DNA of 49,214 nt, from NCBI GenBank assembly GCA_903847585.1, contig CAINEC010000007.1, positions 72,112 to 121,325 of the forward strand, written 5' to 3'. The DNA is from an uncultured Bacteroidota bacterium (lineage in GTDB: Bacteria > Bacteroidota > Bacteroidia > AKYH767-A > OLB10). Position numbers and translations under genes: made by a program. Below, piece after piece: positions 1 through 7,407 of this stretch. The notes under the pieces were generated by a model that searched no databases, was not told the origin of the DNA, and saw nothing but the letters and a program-made list of their open reading frames with translations. Every line of letters starts with the position of its first letter. Within the stretch, counting starts at the first letter, position 1.

Positions 1-791
1 TATTTTTCCTGATTTCTAAACTGATTTGCTTGTAGCTCTTGTCGCTCAGCTTTTTCTTCAAGGTAGTAACTATAGTTGCCTGTGTAAATCGTTATTTTTT
101 GATGTTCAATTTCTACAATTCTATTTACAATTTTATCAAGGAAATAACGGTCGTGGGATACGATAACTACTGTCCCTTCATATATCTTTAAATATTCTTC
201 CAGCCACTGAATCGATGGTAAGTCAAGGTGATTCGTAGGCTCATCGAGCAACAATAAATTAGGCTTTCGAAGTAATGTTTTTGCAAGCATAACTCGCATT
301 CTCCATCCACCCGAAAATTCTTTTAATGGTCTGGATAAATCCGCAGTAGTAAAACCTAAACCTTCTAAAATAGATTCGGCTTTATGTTGTAATGAATAAC
401 CATCGAGATTTTCATATTCTACTTGCGCTTTGTGTAGTCTATCAAGTATAGAGTCGGAGTAATCATGCTCTAACTCTTTCAAGCATTCTTCAATTTCGAG
501 ATGTAATTCATTAGCTCTTTCAAAAGCTTCCATGGCAACATCTAAAATCGACTTTTCAGATAGATAGCTTAATAAATCTTGGTTCAAGAATCCTAGTACC
601 AAATCATTTCTTTTCGAGATCGTTCCACCTGAAGGACTATATTCACCACTGATAACACGTAATAGGGTAGATTTACCTGTTCCGTTTGCTCCGATAAGTC
701 CAATTTTTTCATTGGGTTTAATATGCCAATTCAAATCGCTGTATAAAACGCGAGAACCAAATTCGAATAAAATATTTTGAAGTACTAACAC
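1..791 (-). CDS. ABC-F family ATP-binding protein, 3' end cut by window edge
   Basis: Partial gene; the first 263 codons are visible and the rest lies left of base 1. Reading the minus strand from a GTG at 791 gives one complete ATP-binding domain: Walker A GANGTGKST near residue 36, ABC signature FSGGWRMRV, and Walker B LLLLDEPTNHLD followed by the switch histidine region IVSHDRYFL. There are no membrane segments. The DEPTNHLD form and the start of a charged linker (YYLEEKAERQE) are typical of ABC-F proteins, soluble ATPases that act on the ribosome (EttA/Uup/YdiF type); the second ATPase domain should follow outside the window. An in-frame TAA lies 15 bases upstream of the GTG, so this start is nearly forced. 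It begins 4 bases after the stop of the head-GIN lipoprotein gene, so it is probably the third gene of that operon. The exact subfamily cannot be told from half a protein. Confidence 0.9.
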   Translation of the reverse strand, partial: MLVLQNILFEFGSRVLYSDLNWHIKPNEKIGLIGANGTGKSTLLRVISGEYSPSGGTISKRNDLVLGFLNQDLLSYLSEKSILDVAMEAFERANELHLEIEECLKELEHDYSDSILDRLHKAQVEYENLDGYSLQHKAESILEGLGFTTADLSRPLKEFSGGWRMRVMLAKTLLRKPNLLLLDEPTNHLDLPSIQWLEEYLKIYEGTVVIVSHDRYFLDKIVNRIVEIEHQKITIYTGNYSYYLEEKAERQELQANQFRNQEK

Positions 792-795
792 TTTG

Positions 796-1545
796 CTATA
801 ATGAGATTAATTTTCCTTGTCCAAATTCTTTTTTAACGATCGTCGTTGGATTGCCTTGATAATAAATATTTCCAGTTCCGAAGATGCTTGCATCGATTAA
901 CCGTTGAGCAGTTACATAAAAGTTGTTTGTACCTCTGTTTGTAACGAAAACGTAATCGGAGTGCAAATTTACACAATCTAACCTGCCATAACCCGCACCA
1001 TACAAATAAAAGTTGTCGACTTTACCAATTGCCGAAATATCAGCAGGACCATTATTGATATTCAAATGAGCTTCGGGTCCTTTTAACTTAAAATGAAACT
1101 GACCGGTACTGCTAAAACTATCGAAATAAAATCCATTGCAGTAAAGCGAATCCTCCAGATAAATATCTCCCGTTGCATCTTTTGCCATCAGATAGTTTAA
1201 AGATGGTGTCCATACTTCAACAACAATGCTTGTATTAAAATCTCTCACCCAGTTGCAGTTGTTTTTATTTCGAATTCTTAATATGCCATTATCATTGACG
1301 GTTGTGATTTCTGAAATTAAATTTTTTCCCGCAGTGATTTTTAATTTAGGGTTTGAGTCTATATGAATAACAAGATCAATATTGTTGTAAAGTTCTAATT
1401 GCTGAAAGCTTGAAATAGATCTGTATTCAGATACGATATCACCTGTCCCTTTCGCACAGTCGCAAATTTTTTCACAGCTTGTAAATGATAGTATAACAAG
1501 CAGCATAACTAAAAATTGTTTTCTATAAATGATATCCAATTCCAT
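796..1545 (-). CDS. Head-GIN domain (DUF2807-like) lipoprotein
   Basis: Predicted surface or periplasmic lipoprotein. From the ATG at 1545 the product is 249 residues: a basic n-region (YRKQ), a hydrophobic stretch and a lipobox-like FTSC with the cysteine at residue 24. The rest is beta-rich, with repeated short strands and the GTGNIYYQGNPT ending typical of the putative auto-transporter adhesin head-GIN domain of Bacteroidota. A longer reading from 1569 would put an acidic extension before the signal peptide; a shorter one from 1506 would leave almost no n-region, so 1545 is preferred. The start overlaps the end of the PagL-like gene by 23 bases, implying translational coupling. Function is unknown; members are usually extracytoplasmic and solvent-exposed. 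Confidence 0.8.
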   Translation of the reverse strand: MELDIIYRKQFLVMLLVILSFTSCEKICDCAKGTGDIVSEYRSISSFQQLELYNNIDLVIHIDSNPKLKITAGKNLISEITTVNDNGILRIRNKNNCNWVRDFNTSIVVEVWTPSLNYLMAKDATGDIYLEDSLYCNGFYFDSFSSTGQFHFKLKGPEAHLNINNGPADISAIGKVDNFYLYGAGYGRLDCVNLHSDYVFVTNRGTNNFYVTAQRLIDASIFGTGNIYYQGNPTTIVKKEFGQGKLISL

Positions 1546-2599
1546 ATTGAAAATAGTCTGCTCGCGCATAATGCGATTTTAAATTAAAACACACGAACCA
1601 GTGATCGTTTAAGTGATATCGGATAGACAAAGTGTTATAAATCCGTCCGTCAATTTCATGCGGATTGTATAGGTAATAACCAGTTTGTAAAATCCCTGTG
1701 CATTTACCTACTTTTAATCCGTATCCTACATGGATTCCACCTCTCAAAACACCATCAATACCATCAGTAATGACAGAGTCTTGTTTCAGAAATGCATTAT
1801 GCGATCCATCAAAAAAAGCATCTGTTCCAATGGTGAAAAGGGATTTCTTTTTTATTGGCCATAGGTAATCAGTTGTAAAAATTCCAACGCCGTATTTAGG
1901 ACTGTTTGGAGGATAGATTTGTTTTATTCCACCAGCAATTACGACTTCAAAAGCTTTCTCTCTATTAATACTCAAAGTGTCTTTTGTTGGATTACTAATA
2001 TCATTTAGATGATAAACTAATCCTACATTCAGCATGGCGAGATTAATACCCATATTCGGAACATTGCTTCCACCATTGCTATAATGAGTCAGATTAATGC
2101 CACTGGTAAACATTGATTTTTTACTTAATTGAATTTGATATTCAATGCCAGTGGTAATAGTTGCGTTGATATGAGAGCCTACTAATAGATTTTTATAATT
2201 ATCTGTAATGTTAAATGTTTTGGACACGTAGCCAAGACCTATTCCTAAATGCGTTTTAAAATAATTTGTTTTGTGGTTGAAAAGTTTGAATTTAACAAGT
2301 CCAAATAATCCTTGAGCAGATCCTAATTCCTCCGGATTTCCGAGATTAAAATACTGATATCCGAAGCCAATCTCAGGATAATTATACAGTTCTTCCCATC
2401 CTTTTTTTCTAGAAGATGTTTTCATAAAATCAAATTCTAAACTACGACAATGCTTTTGTAGTACATGTACTACAGAAGGGCGATGGGCCACAATAAAACC
2501 ATTTCCGATTTTAGCAGTGCAAGACCAATCCTTAACGGACTGACTATTACTGCTAATTGCTGCAAAAACCAGAACTGAAATAAATAAAAACCGCTTCAT
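1523..2599 (-). CDS. PagL-like acyloxyacyl hydrolase (lipid A deacylase family), outer membrane
   Basis: The 358-residue product starts with a clear signal peptide (MKRFLFISVLVFAAISSNSQ) and continues as alternating aromatic/glycine beta-strands expected of an outer-membrane barrel. The motif THYSNGGS at residues 171-178 holds H172 and S174 in the H-x-S-N arrangement of PagL-type lipid A 3-O-deacylases and the wider acyloxyacyl hydrolase family of Bacteroidota. By family it would remove an ester-linked acyl chain from lipid A. The length is about twice that of classical PagL (about 150-190 residues): residues 20-200 match the catalytic half, and residues 215-358 look like further barrel strands of unknown role. 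It is first in a minus-strand operon with the head-GIN lipoprotein and the ABC-F gene, and is divergent from mazG. The substrate is an inference from family. Confidence 0.75.
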   Translation of the reverse strand: MKRFLFISVLVFAAISSNSQSVKDWSCTAKIGNGFIVAHRPSVVHVLQKHCRSLEFDFMKTSSRKKGWEELYNYPEIGFGYQYFNLGNPEELGSAQGLFGLVKFKLFNHKTNYFKTHLGIGLGYVSKTFNITDNYKNLLVGSHINATITTGIEYQIQLSKKSMFTSGINLTHYSNGGSNVPNMGINLAMLNVGLVYHLNDISNPTKDTLSINREKAFEVVIAGGIKQIYPPNSPKYGVGIFTTDYLWPIKKKSLFTIGTDAFFDGSHNAFLKQDSVITDGIDGVLRGGIHVGYGLKVGKCTGILQTGYYLYNPHEIDGRIYNTLSIRYHLNDHWFVCFNLKSHYARADYFQYGIGYHL

Positions 2600-2611
2600 A
2601 GATTGAGAGAA

Positions 2612-2619
2612 CGAAATTA
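2612..2619 (-). promoter_or_regulatory. Possible -7 element for the PagL-like gene
   Basis: Minus-strand TAATTTCG matches the Bacteroidota -7 consensus TAnnTTTG at 7 of 8 positions and lies 12 bases before the ATG at 2599. No convincing -33 TTG was seen. Confidence 0.35.
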
Positions 2620-2638
2620 CAACTATTCAGTTAATTAT

Positions 2639-2646
2639 TACCTTTG
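2639..2646 (+). promoter_or_regulatory. -7 promoter element TACCTTTG of mazG
   Basis: Perfect TAnnTTTG. It is followed by exactly four bases (TCGC) and then ATG at 2651, so transcription would begin at or within a few bases of the start codon. It lies inside the longer open frame that begins at 2603, which argues against that upstream start. Confidence 0.65.
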
Positions 2647-2650
2647 TCGC

Positions 2651-3430
2651 ATGCATACAATGGAAGATAAAAAGGCAGCGTTTGAGAGGTTGTTAAATAT
2701 TATGGATGACCTTCGTTCGCAATGTCCGTGGGATAAGAAGCAGACGATGCAAACATTACGTCATCTTACCATTGAAGAGGTCTATGAGTTGACGGATGCA
2801 ATCATGGAAGATGATATTCAAGAGGTAAAGAAAGAATTAGGGGATATTATACTACACATGATTTTTTATGCAAAAATTGCGTCTGAAACCAACGACTTTG
2901 ATATTGCTGATGTCCTCAATGGAATTTGTGAAAAGTTAATTCATCGCCATCCTCATATTTATGGCGACGTAAAAGTTCAAGATGCGGCTGAAGTGAGTCA
3001 GAACTGGGAGAAGTTGAAGTTAAAAGAGGGGAATAAATCGGTTTTAGGAGGAGTGCCAACTTCATTACCTGCATTAATAAAGTCAATGCGTATTCAGGAA
3101 AAAGCGCGTGCAGTAGGTTTCGATTGGGAGAAAGATGAGCAGGTTTTCGAAAAAGTAGAGGAGGAGTTACACGAGTTTAAAGTTGAGGTTGACAAAGGTG
3201 ATCAGCAAAAAGCTGAAGATGAATTCGGCGATTTGTTGTTTGCGCTTGTAAACTACGCACGATTTAAAAATATTAATCCAGAAGAAGCATTGGAAAGAAC
3301 CAATAAAAAGTTCATTCGTCGTTTTCAGTTCATGGAAGAAAAATTAAAGGAAAACAATCTTTCTTTCGATCATTTATCATTGACTGAAATGGATGTATTC
3401 TGGAATCAGGCAAAACAAAATGGCCTATAG
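2651..3430 (+). CDS. mazG: Nucleoside triphosphate pyrophosphohydrolase MazG
   Basis: Hydrolyses (d)NTPs to the monophosphate plus pyrophosphate in the cytoplasm, cleaning the nucleotide pool. The 259-residue product has two MazG helical domains. The first has CPWDKKQT, then EEVYELTDAI and KKELGDIILHMI with the acidic magnesium ligands. The second has EEELHEFKVEV and AEDEFGDLLFALVNYAR. Length and the double-domain layout match E. coli MazG. The frame stays open upstream to 2603, but the TACCTTTG promoter element at 2639-2646 sits inside that extension and the conserved part begins just after 2651. ATG 2660 is the alternative start. No terminator separates it from the peroxiredoxin gene 49 bases downstream, so co-transcription is possible. 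Confidence 0.95.
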   Translation: MHTMEDKKAAFERLLNIMDDLRSQCPWDKKQTMQTLRHLTIEEVYELTDAIMEDDIQEVKKELGDIILHMIFYAKIASETNDFDIADVLNGICEKLIHRHPHIYGDVKVQDAAEVSQNWEKLKLKEGNKSVLGGVPTSLPALIKSMRIQEKARAVGFDWEKDEQVFEKVEEELHEFKVEVDKGDQQKAEDEFGDLLFALVNYARFKNINPEEALERTNKKFIRRFQFMEEKLKENNLSFDHLSLTEMDVFWNQAKQNGL

Positions 3431-3479
3431 GCTTGTTCAACTAACAATTAAACCAAATCATTAAAAAAAAATAAATCAA

Positions 3480-3947
3480 ATGCAATTAACAGTAGGATCA
3501 AAATTACCGGAATTCAAAATGTTTGATTCCGACAAACAGGAAATTACGAATGAAACAATCAGTGGAAAAGCAACATTGTTTTTGTTTTTTCCAGCAGCCT
3601 TTACAGGTGTATGTACAAATGAACTTTGTTCAGTAAGAGACGATATCGCTCTTTACAAAAATGCATCTGTGAATGTCATTGGTGTTTCTACAGATACACT
3701 TTTTACATTGGCTAAGTACAAAGAGGAGCAAGGACTTAATTTCACATTAGCATCTGACTATAACAAAACAGTATGTGCATCTTTTGGATCACAATACGAT
3801 GATTTTGTACTAGGAATGAAAGGGACCGCTCGTCGTTCAGCATTTTTAGCAGATAAAGATGGTGTTATTCAATATGCAGAAGTATTAGAAAGCGCTGGTG
3901 ATATTCCTAATTTCGAGGCAATCGCAAAGGCTATCGAAGCACTTTAA
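3480..3947 (+). CDS. Thiol peroxidase of the AhpC/TSA family, Bcp/PrxQ- or AhpE-like
   Basis: Reduces hydrogen peroxide or organic peroxides with thiol electrons in the cytoplasm. The 155-residue thioredoxin-fold protein carries the peroxiredoxin active site PAAFTGVC at residues 38-45: P38, T42 and peroxidatic C45, with the supporting arginine at R118/R119. A second cysteine at C50 gives the C-x4-C spacing used for the intramolecular disulfide in Bcp/PrxQ enzymes, so an atypical two-cysteine mechanism is plausible. The TGVC sequence also resembles AhpE, so the subtype is left open. A further cysteine is at 99. A strong terminator follows 20 bases after the stop. No promoter of the TAnnTTTG type is seen in the 49-base gap after mazG. 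Confidence 0.88.
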   Translation: MQLTVGSKLPEFKMFDSDKQEITNETISGKATLFLFFPAAFTGVCTNELCSVRDDIALYKNASVNVIGVSTDTLFTLAKYKEEQGLNFTLASDYNKTVCASFGSQYDDFVLGMKGTARRSAFLADKDGVIQYAEVLESAGDIPNFEAIAKAIEAL

Positions 3948-3967
3948 AAATAATTTGATAAAAGTAG

Positions 3968-3990
3968 AGGAGGGGTAACCCTCCTTTTTT
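3968..3990 (+). terminator. Intrinsic terminator after the peroxiredoxin gene
   Basis: Perfect 7-bp stem AGGAGGG/CCCTCCT (3968-3974 with 3979-3985) closed by a GTAA tetraloop and followed by six T. It ends the mazG-peroxiredoxin transcript. Confidence 0.9.
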
Positions 3991-3999
3991 ATTGTTTTT

Positions 4000-4007
4000 T
4001 ATATTTG
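4000..4007 (+). promoter_or_regulatory. -7 promoter element TATATTTG
   Basis: Perfect TAnnTTTG, 15 bases before the ATG at 4023 and just after the previous terminator. The TTG at 4005, which would extend the next gene, lies inside this element and is therefore an unlikely start. Confidence 0.6.
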
Positions 4008-4022
4008 AGAAAACTTTCAAAC

Positions 4023-5123
4023 ATGAAAAAAATTATTACCCTCGTAATCTGCTTAACATTTTCAGTTTATTCATTTAGTCAAATAACAATTGGTACTGGT
4101 GATTTTGCTGCTGCTGGCGATACTGTTCGATTAAGTGTAACTAATACAGTTCCTGCAAATACATCCTTGGCAACTAATGGTGCTAATGCTTTATGGGATT
4201 ACAGTGGATTAGTTCCCAATAGTCAGGAAGTCGATACTTCTTTAGCAGTAACCTCAACAGGTATAACTTACGCCATATTTTTTGCAAATCTACCCTTCAA
4301 TTCTAACAGAGCGAATATAGCAGCTAAAGGTGCAGATTTAGCAGGTGGTGGTGGCGCTGTTCCAATTACCGATGTGTATAATTATTTTTATAACTCTAAT
4401 AGCAATTACAAGCAAGTAGGATTTGGGGCTAATATTTCTGGGGTGGCAACTCCTGTTCCTTATACCAATAAAGATATTGTTTATTCTTTTCCTTGTAACT
4501 ATGGAAATATTGATTCATGCGATTCTGATTATTCTATCAATGTCCCTAGTCAAGGATATGCAGAAGGTCAACAGCATCGAGTAAATCATGTTGATGGTTG
4601 GGGAACTTTAATTACTCCTTTGGGGACTTTTAATACTATACGTGTAGTATCCGAATTGACTGGAAGTGATTCCATTTTCATTACTAATTTTGGATTTGGT
4701 TTTTCGTTTCCAAGAACAAAAACAAGAGAATATAAGTGGTTAACCACAAATGGAAAAATCCCTGTTTTGCAGATCAATGTGAATGTAAATGGACAAAACG
4801 AAACGGTTACTTCAGTACGCTACAAGGATATTTACAGAGATTTATCGGTTGGTTTATCTGACAATACGAAAGAATTAACAGCTAAAATATTCCCTAATCC
4901 TTCAACAGGAGATAAGGTGTTTATGGAGCTGGATAACTTAAACAACGGACAATGTGAGATTGCTGTTTATTCAGTAAATGGCACCTTGATTACAACGCTA
5001 TTGAAGAATGCAAATCAAGGTAAAATCGAATTGGATGAATTGCAAAATTTAGCTCCTGGTTATTATACCTTGAATGTAAGAGGGGAGCTTGGCCGCGCAT
5101 CACTGAATTGGCTGAAAAAATAA
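4023..5123 (+). CDS. Secreted protein with T9SS type A sorting domain
   Basis: Unrecognised exported protein, 366 residues from the ATG at 4023. The signal peptide is MKKIITLVICLTFSVYSFSQ. The central part (about residues 21-280) is beta-rich and rich in Asn, Ser, Thr and Gly, with no family I can name. The last 75 residues form a typical type A T9SS sorting domain: IFPNPSTGD, then strands ending in LAPGYYTLNVRGE and a basic LNWLKK terminus. It would cross the outer membrane by T9SS and be released or anchored to surface lipopolysaccharide. It is a single-gene unit with its own promoter; no hairpin terminator is seen between it and the tRNA downstream. Confidence 0.85.
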   Translation: MKKIITLVICLTFSVYSFSQITIGTGDFAAAGDTVRLSVTNTVPANTSLATNGANALWDYSGLVPNSQEVDTSLAVTSTGITYAIFFANLPFNSNRANIAAKGADLAGGGGAVPITDVYNYFYNSNSNYKQVGFGANISGVATPVPYTNKDIVYSFPCNYGNIDSCDSDYSINVPSQGYAEGQQHRVNHVDGWGTLITPLGTFNTIRVVSELTGSDSIFITNFGFGFSFPRTKTREYKWLTTNGKIPVLQINVNVNGQNETVTSVRYKDIYRDLSVGLSDNTKELTAKIFPNPSTGDKVFMELDNLNNGQCEIAVYSVNGTLITTLLKNANQGKIELDELQNLAPGYYTLNVRGELGRASLNWLKK

Positions 5124-5152
5124 AATGACTTTTATGGAACCTGCAAACTCAA

Positions 5153-5160
5153 TATATTTG
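5153..5160 (+). promoter_or_regulatory. -7 promoter element TATATTTG of tRNA-Leu
   Basis: Perfect TAnnTTTG 20 bases upstream of the first base of the mature tRNA, leaving a short 5' leader of about 15 bases. Confidence 0.6.
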
Positions 5161-5180
5161 CAGTCCCTAATAAAGTTTAT

Positions 5181-5265
5181 GGCCAGGTGGCGGAATTGGT
5201 AGACGCACCACTTTGAGGGGGTGGCGCTGCAAGGCGTACGAGTTCGAGTCTCGTTCTGGTCACCA
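5181..5265 (+). tRNA. tRNA-Leu, anticodon GAG
   Basis: An 85-base class II tRNA folded by eye. The acceptor stem GGCCAGG pairs with TCTGGTC (two G-U pairs). D arm GCG/CGC; anticodon stem CCACT/GGTGG with loop TTGAGGG, giving anticodon GAG for CTC/CTT; a long variable arm around CGCTGCAAGGCG; T arm ACGAG-TTCGAGT-CTCGT. The discriminator A and CCA end are encoded. The long variable arm, A discriminator and anticodon all agree on leucine. No integrase or direct repeat of the 3' end is seen nearby. Confidence 0.95.
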
Positions 5266-5339
5266 TACACTTAACAGGTTTTTCTGAGGTATTCTTTGGA
5301 ATAATATTTGCCAACGGCGCGCGACTTAAAAATAGCATT

Positions 5340-5873
5340 ATGAAAAACATTAAATTTCTATCAGGAGTATTAGTAATTGCATTTCTTGCTTCATGTTCTC
5401 CTAAAATTCCGTTTACACAAGCAGTAAGAGAAAAATACAAATTAACCAACCAAGAATTATCAAAGCTTCAGTTTTATATCTCCGATGAAGTGACTTTAAA
5501 AAATGGTTCTCCAACAGAAGTGGATAAAGCTGTTGAAGATGGAAAGTTGATTATCAAAACAAGCAAGAATGATGAGCTGGTAGTTATAAAAGCAAAAACT
5601 CCGGGAACAGTTGATGAAACAGTAGATATGTCAACAGTGAAAGTTGCATTCGAAGATGGCATGAACAAAGGAATAGTATTCATGAGTAAAGGAGATAAAA
5701 ACGGATACTATCGATTAGCAGCAATTCAAGATGGCGGTAGATATAAGATCAGTTATAATAATCAGGATTACTATTTATACTCTGGTGGTGGTGCAGTGCT
5801 TCTCTTCAAGAAGAAATCATTAAAAGATATTCAACAGACGGAGAAAGTAGCAAAAGGGAAAAGAGTTAATTAA
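5340..5873 (+). CDS. Small lipoprotein of unknown function
   Basis: The 177-residue product has a lipoprotein signal (MKNIKFLSGVLVIAFLASC, cysteine at 19), so it should be lipid-anchored in the periplasm or outer membrane. The mature part has a short helical KYKLTNQELSKLQFYISDEV segment and then a beta-rich domain with many lysines, ending in a charged tail. I do not recognise a characterised family. The first helix followed by LQFYISDEVTL is a pattern I associate with hypothetical lipoproteins common in Bacteroidota. It stands alone behind tRNA-Leu; TAATATTTG at 5302-5310 may be an imperfect promoter (one extra base). A strong terminator follows. Confidence 0.75.
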   Translation: MKNIKFLSGVLVIAFLASCSPKIPFTQAVREKYKLTNQELSKLQFYISDEVTLKNGSPTEVDKAVEDGKLIIKTSKNDELVVIKAKTPGTVDETVDMSTVKVAFEDGMNKGIVFMSKGDKNGYYRLAAIQDGGRYKISYNNQDYYLYSGGGAVLLFKKKSLKDIQQTEKVAKGKRVN

Positions 5874-5880
5874 AAATGTT

Positions 5881-5906
5881 AAGGGTGTCGCAAGACACCC
5901 TTTTTT
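5881..5906 (+). terminator. Intrinsic terminator with GCAA tetraloop
   Basis: Stem AAGGGTGTC/GACACCCTT (5881-5889 with 5894-5902), loop GCAA, then a run of T to 5906. It lies between the lipoprotein gene and the convergent eamA-type gene and may also serve the minus strand, where the following T tract is weaker. Confidence 0.92.
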
Positions 5907-5907
5907 A

Positions 5908-6813
5908 TTAGTCGTAATTATATTTTTCTTCCTCTAGTTTTTTATTGATGGCGGCGGATGTCTTAGTGTAGGCGTGCCACATCACAGTTAATAAAATAAT
6001 TCCAGTGCCTACATAAAAACTATAGCCAACAGCTTCGTTCTCGTGAAATAGAAAGATCGCTAAAATGATGCTATAAACGGGTTCGAGATTAAGTGATAAG
6101 TTCATGGTAAAAGCATCTAGCTTTTTTATCGCATGCATTGATAAGGTAAACGGGACAGTCGTGCAAAGTACAGCCAAGATGATTAAATAGATCCAATCGA
6201 TATTCGTTGGTATAACTAGTCCTGTATGATTAATTCCGAACCACAGTGGTAATGCAAAAGTCAATAGTATAAAACCGAAGAACAACTCGTAAAAGGTAAT
6301 TGTGGCCGGCTCTATTTTTTCTGAAACGTTTTTATTTAAAACCGTAAATAATGCTCCTAAGAATGCACTTATAATAGAGAGTAGTATTCCTTTCCAATAT
6401 AATTGATGGATGCTAAAAATGATTCCTATTCCTGCTATAACGCCAAGCCCCAATACAATTTCGATTTTGTTAATCTTTACTTTATTGATTACTGGATTTA
6501 TTAAGGCAGTAAACAATGCAATTGATGAAAAGCAACTTATTGCAATAGAAACATTCGAAGCTTTAATGGCTCCGTAAAATGTGATCCAATGTAGGGTGAT
6601 TAAAAAACTAATTCCTACCAGCCGAATAAATTCTTGTTTGCTGATTTTTAATGATGATTTGGATATCAAAACAAATAGGAGTGTAGAAATACTACTAATG
6701 CCCATTCTGTACCAAACAAGTAGGCCTTCATCCAACAAAATCAATTTACCAAGTATCGCAGTAAACCCCCAAAGTAAAATGGCGAGGTGAAGTTGCAGAT
6801 AGGCTTTTCTCAT
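5908..6813 (-). CDS. EamA/DMT-superfamily inner-membrane transporter
   Basis: The 301-residue integral membrane protein has about ten hydrophobic helices arranged as two EamA repeats, one in each half (around residues 8-135 and 145-280). It starts LHLAILLWGFTAILGKL, the usual first helix of these drug/metabolite transporters. The second half carries the LNLEPVYSIILAIFLFHE segment, matching the conserved proline/glutamate motif of the EamA repeat. The substrate cannot be inferred. It is last in the kdsC-ubiA-maf-eamA operon, with its ATG 3 bases after the maf stop, so it is expected to be co-expressed. The end is charged (KKLEEEKYNYD), consistent with a cytoplasmic tail. Confidence 0.9.
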   Translation of the reverse strand: MRKAYLQLHLAILLWGFTAILGKLILLDEGLLVWYRMGISSISTLLFVLISKSSLKISKQEFIRLVGISFLITLHWITFYGAIKASNVSIAISCFSSIALFTALINPVINKVKINKIEIVLGLGVIAGIGIIFSIHQLYWKGILLSIISAFLGALFTVLNKNVSEKIEPATITFYELFFGFILLTFALPLWFGINHTGLVIPTNIDWIYLIILAVLCTTVPFTLSMHAIKKLDAFTMNLSLNLEPVYSIILAIFLFHENEAVGYSFYVGTGIILLTVMWHAYTKTSAAINKKLEEEKYNYD

Positions 6814-6816
6814 TTA

Positions 6817-7404
6817 CTAAAACTTCAGTAATTGCTCGTAAAGCTCTTTTACCGGAAGTCCCATTACATTGTAATAAGAGCCTTGAATATATTCGATACC
6901 TGTCATGCCAATCCACTCTTGAATACCATAAGCACCCGCTTTATCCATCGGTTTAAATTGATGGACATAATATTCAATTTCTTCTGGTCGTAAGGATTTA
7001 AAACAAACTTCCGTTCTAACAAAAAACGATTCTGCTTTTTTATCTGACATAATTGCAACACCTGTTATTACCTGATGTTTTTTACCTGATAACATTTTTA
7101 ACATTTCAGATGCATCTTCTAACGAAGACGGCTTACCGATAACCTGATCGCCTAGTGCAACAATGGTATCAGCTGTAATAACGATAGCTCCATCCTTCGT
7201 CTCATTTTTAAAGGCCATTCCCTTTTTACGAGCTAGGAACATAACTAAGTCCTCAGGACGCATTGCCATGCCAACGTTTTCGTCGACATCTTTTACTATT
7301 ACTTCGAAGTCGATACCTAGCTCTGAAAACAATTGTTTTCTTCTAGGGGAATTCGAACCTAAGATTACTTTTAACGCTTTAAATTTTTCTGATAATGGAT
7401 TCAT
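6817..7404 (-). CDS. maf: Maf-like nucleotide pyrophosphatase
   Basis: Cytoplasmic house-cleaning enzyme of the Maf/HAM1-like fold that hydrolyses dTTP, UTP or modified pyrimidine nucleotides to monophosphates. The 195-residue length is standard. The N-terminal phosphate-binding motif LGSNSPRRKQLFSELG is at residues 16-31, followed by ADTIVALGDQVIGKP around residue 75 with the catalytic aspartate, and GKKHQVITGVAIM. The closing YYNVMGLPVKELYE segment is also family-typical. It begins 3 bases after the ubiA-type stop and is followed 3 bases later by the EamA gene. The dTTP/UTP subtype (YhdE) is likely but not proven. Confidence 0.93.
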   Translation of the reverse strand: MNPLSEKFKALKVILGSNSPRRKQLFSELGIDFEVIVKDVDENVGMAMRPEDLVMFLARKKGMAFKNETKDGAIVITADTIVALGDQVIGKPSSLEDASEMLKMLSGKKHQVITGVAIMSDKKAESFFVRTEVCFKSLRPEEIEYYVHQFKPMDKAGAYGIQEWIGMTGIEYIQGSYYNVMGLPVKELYEQLLKF

Positions 7405-7407
7405 TTT

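Noticed and set aside
2603-2650. Upstream extension of mazG
   Set aside because: A perfect promoter element lies inside it and the added residues do not resemble MazG.
4005-4022. TTG start extending the T9SS protein
   Set aside because: The codon lies inside the TATATTTG promoter element, and the signal peptide begins at ATG 4023.
5181-5340. tRNA-linked integration site
   Set aside because: No integrase, no repeat of the tRNA 3' end and ordinary neighbours.
5177-5449. Minus-strand frame over the tRNA and lipoprotein start
   Set aside because: It overlaps a perfect tRNA-Leu and a real lipoprotein gene; its composition is not protein-like.
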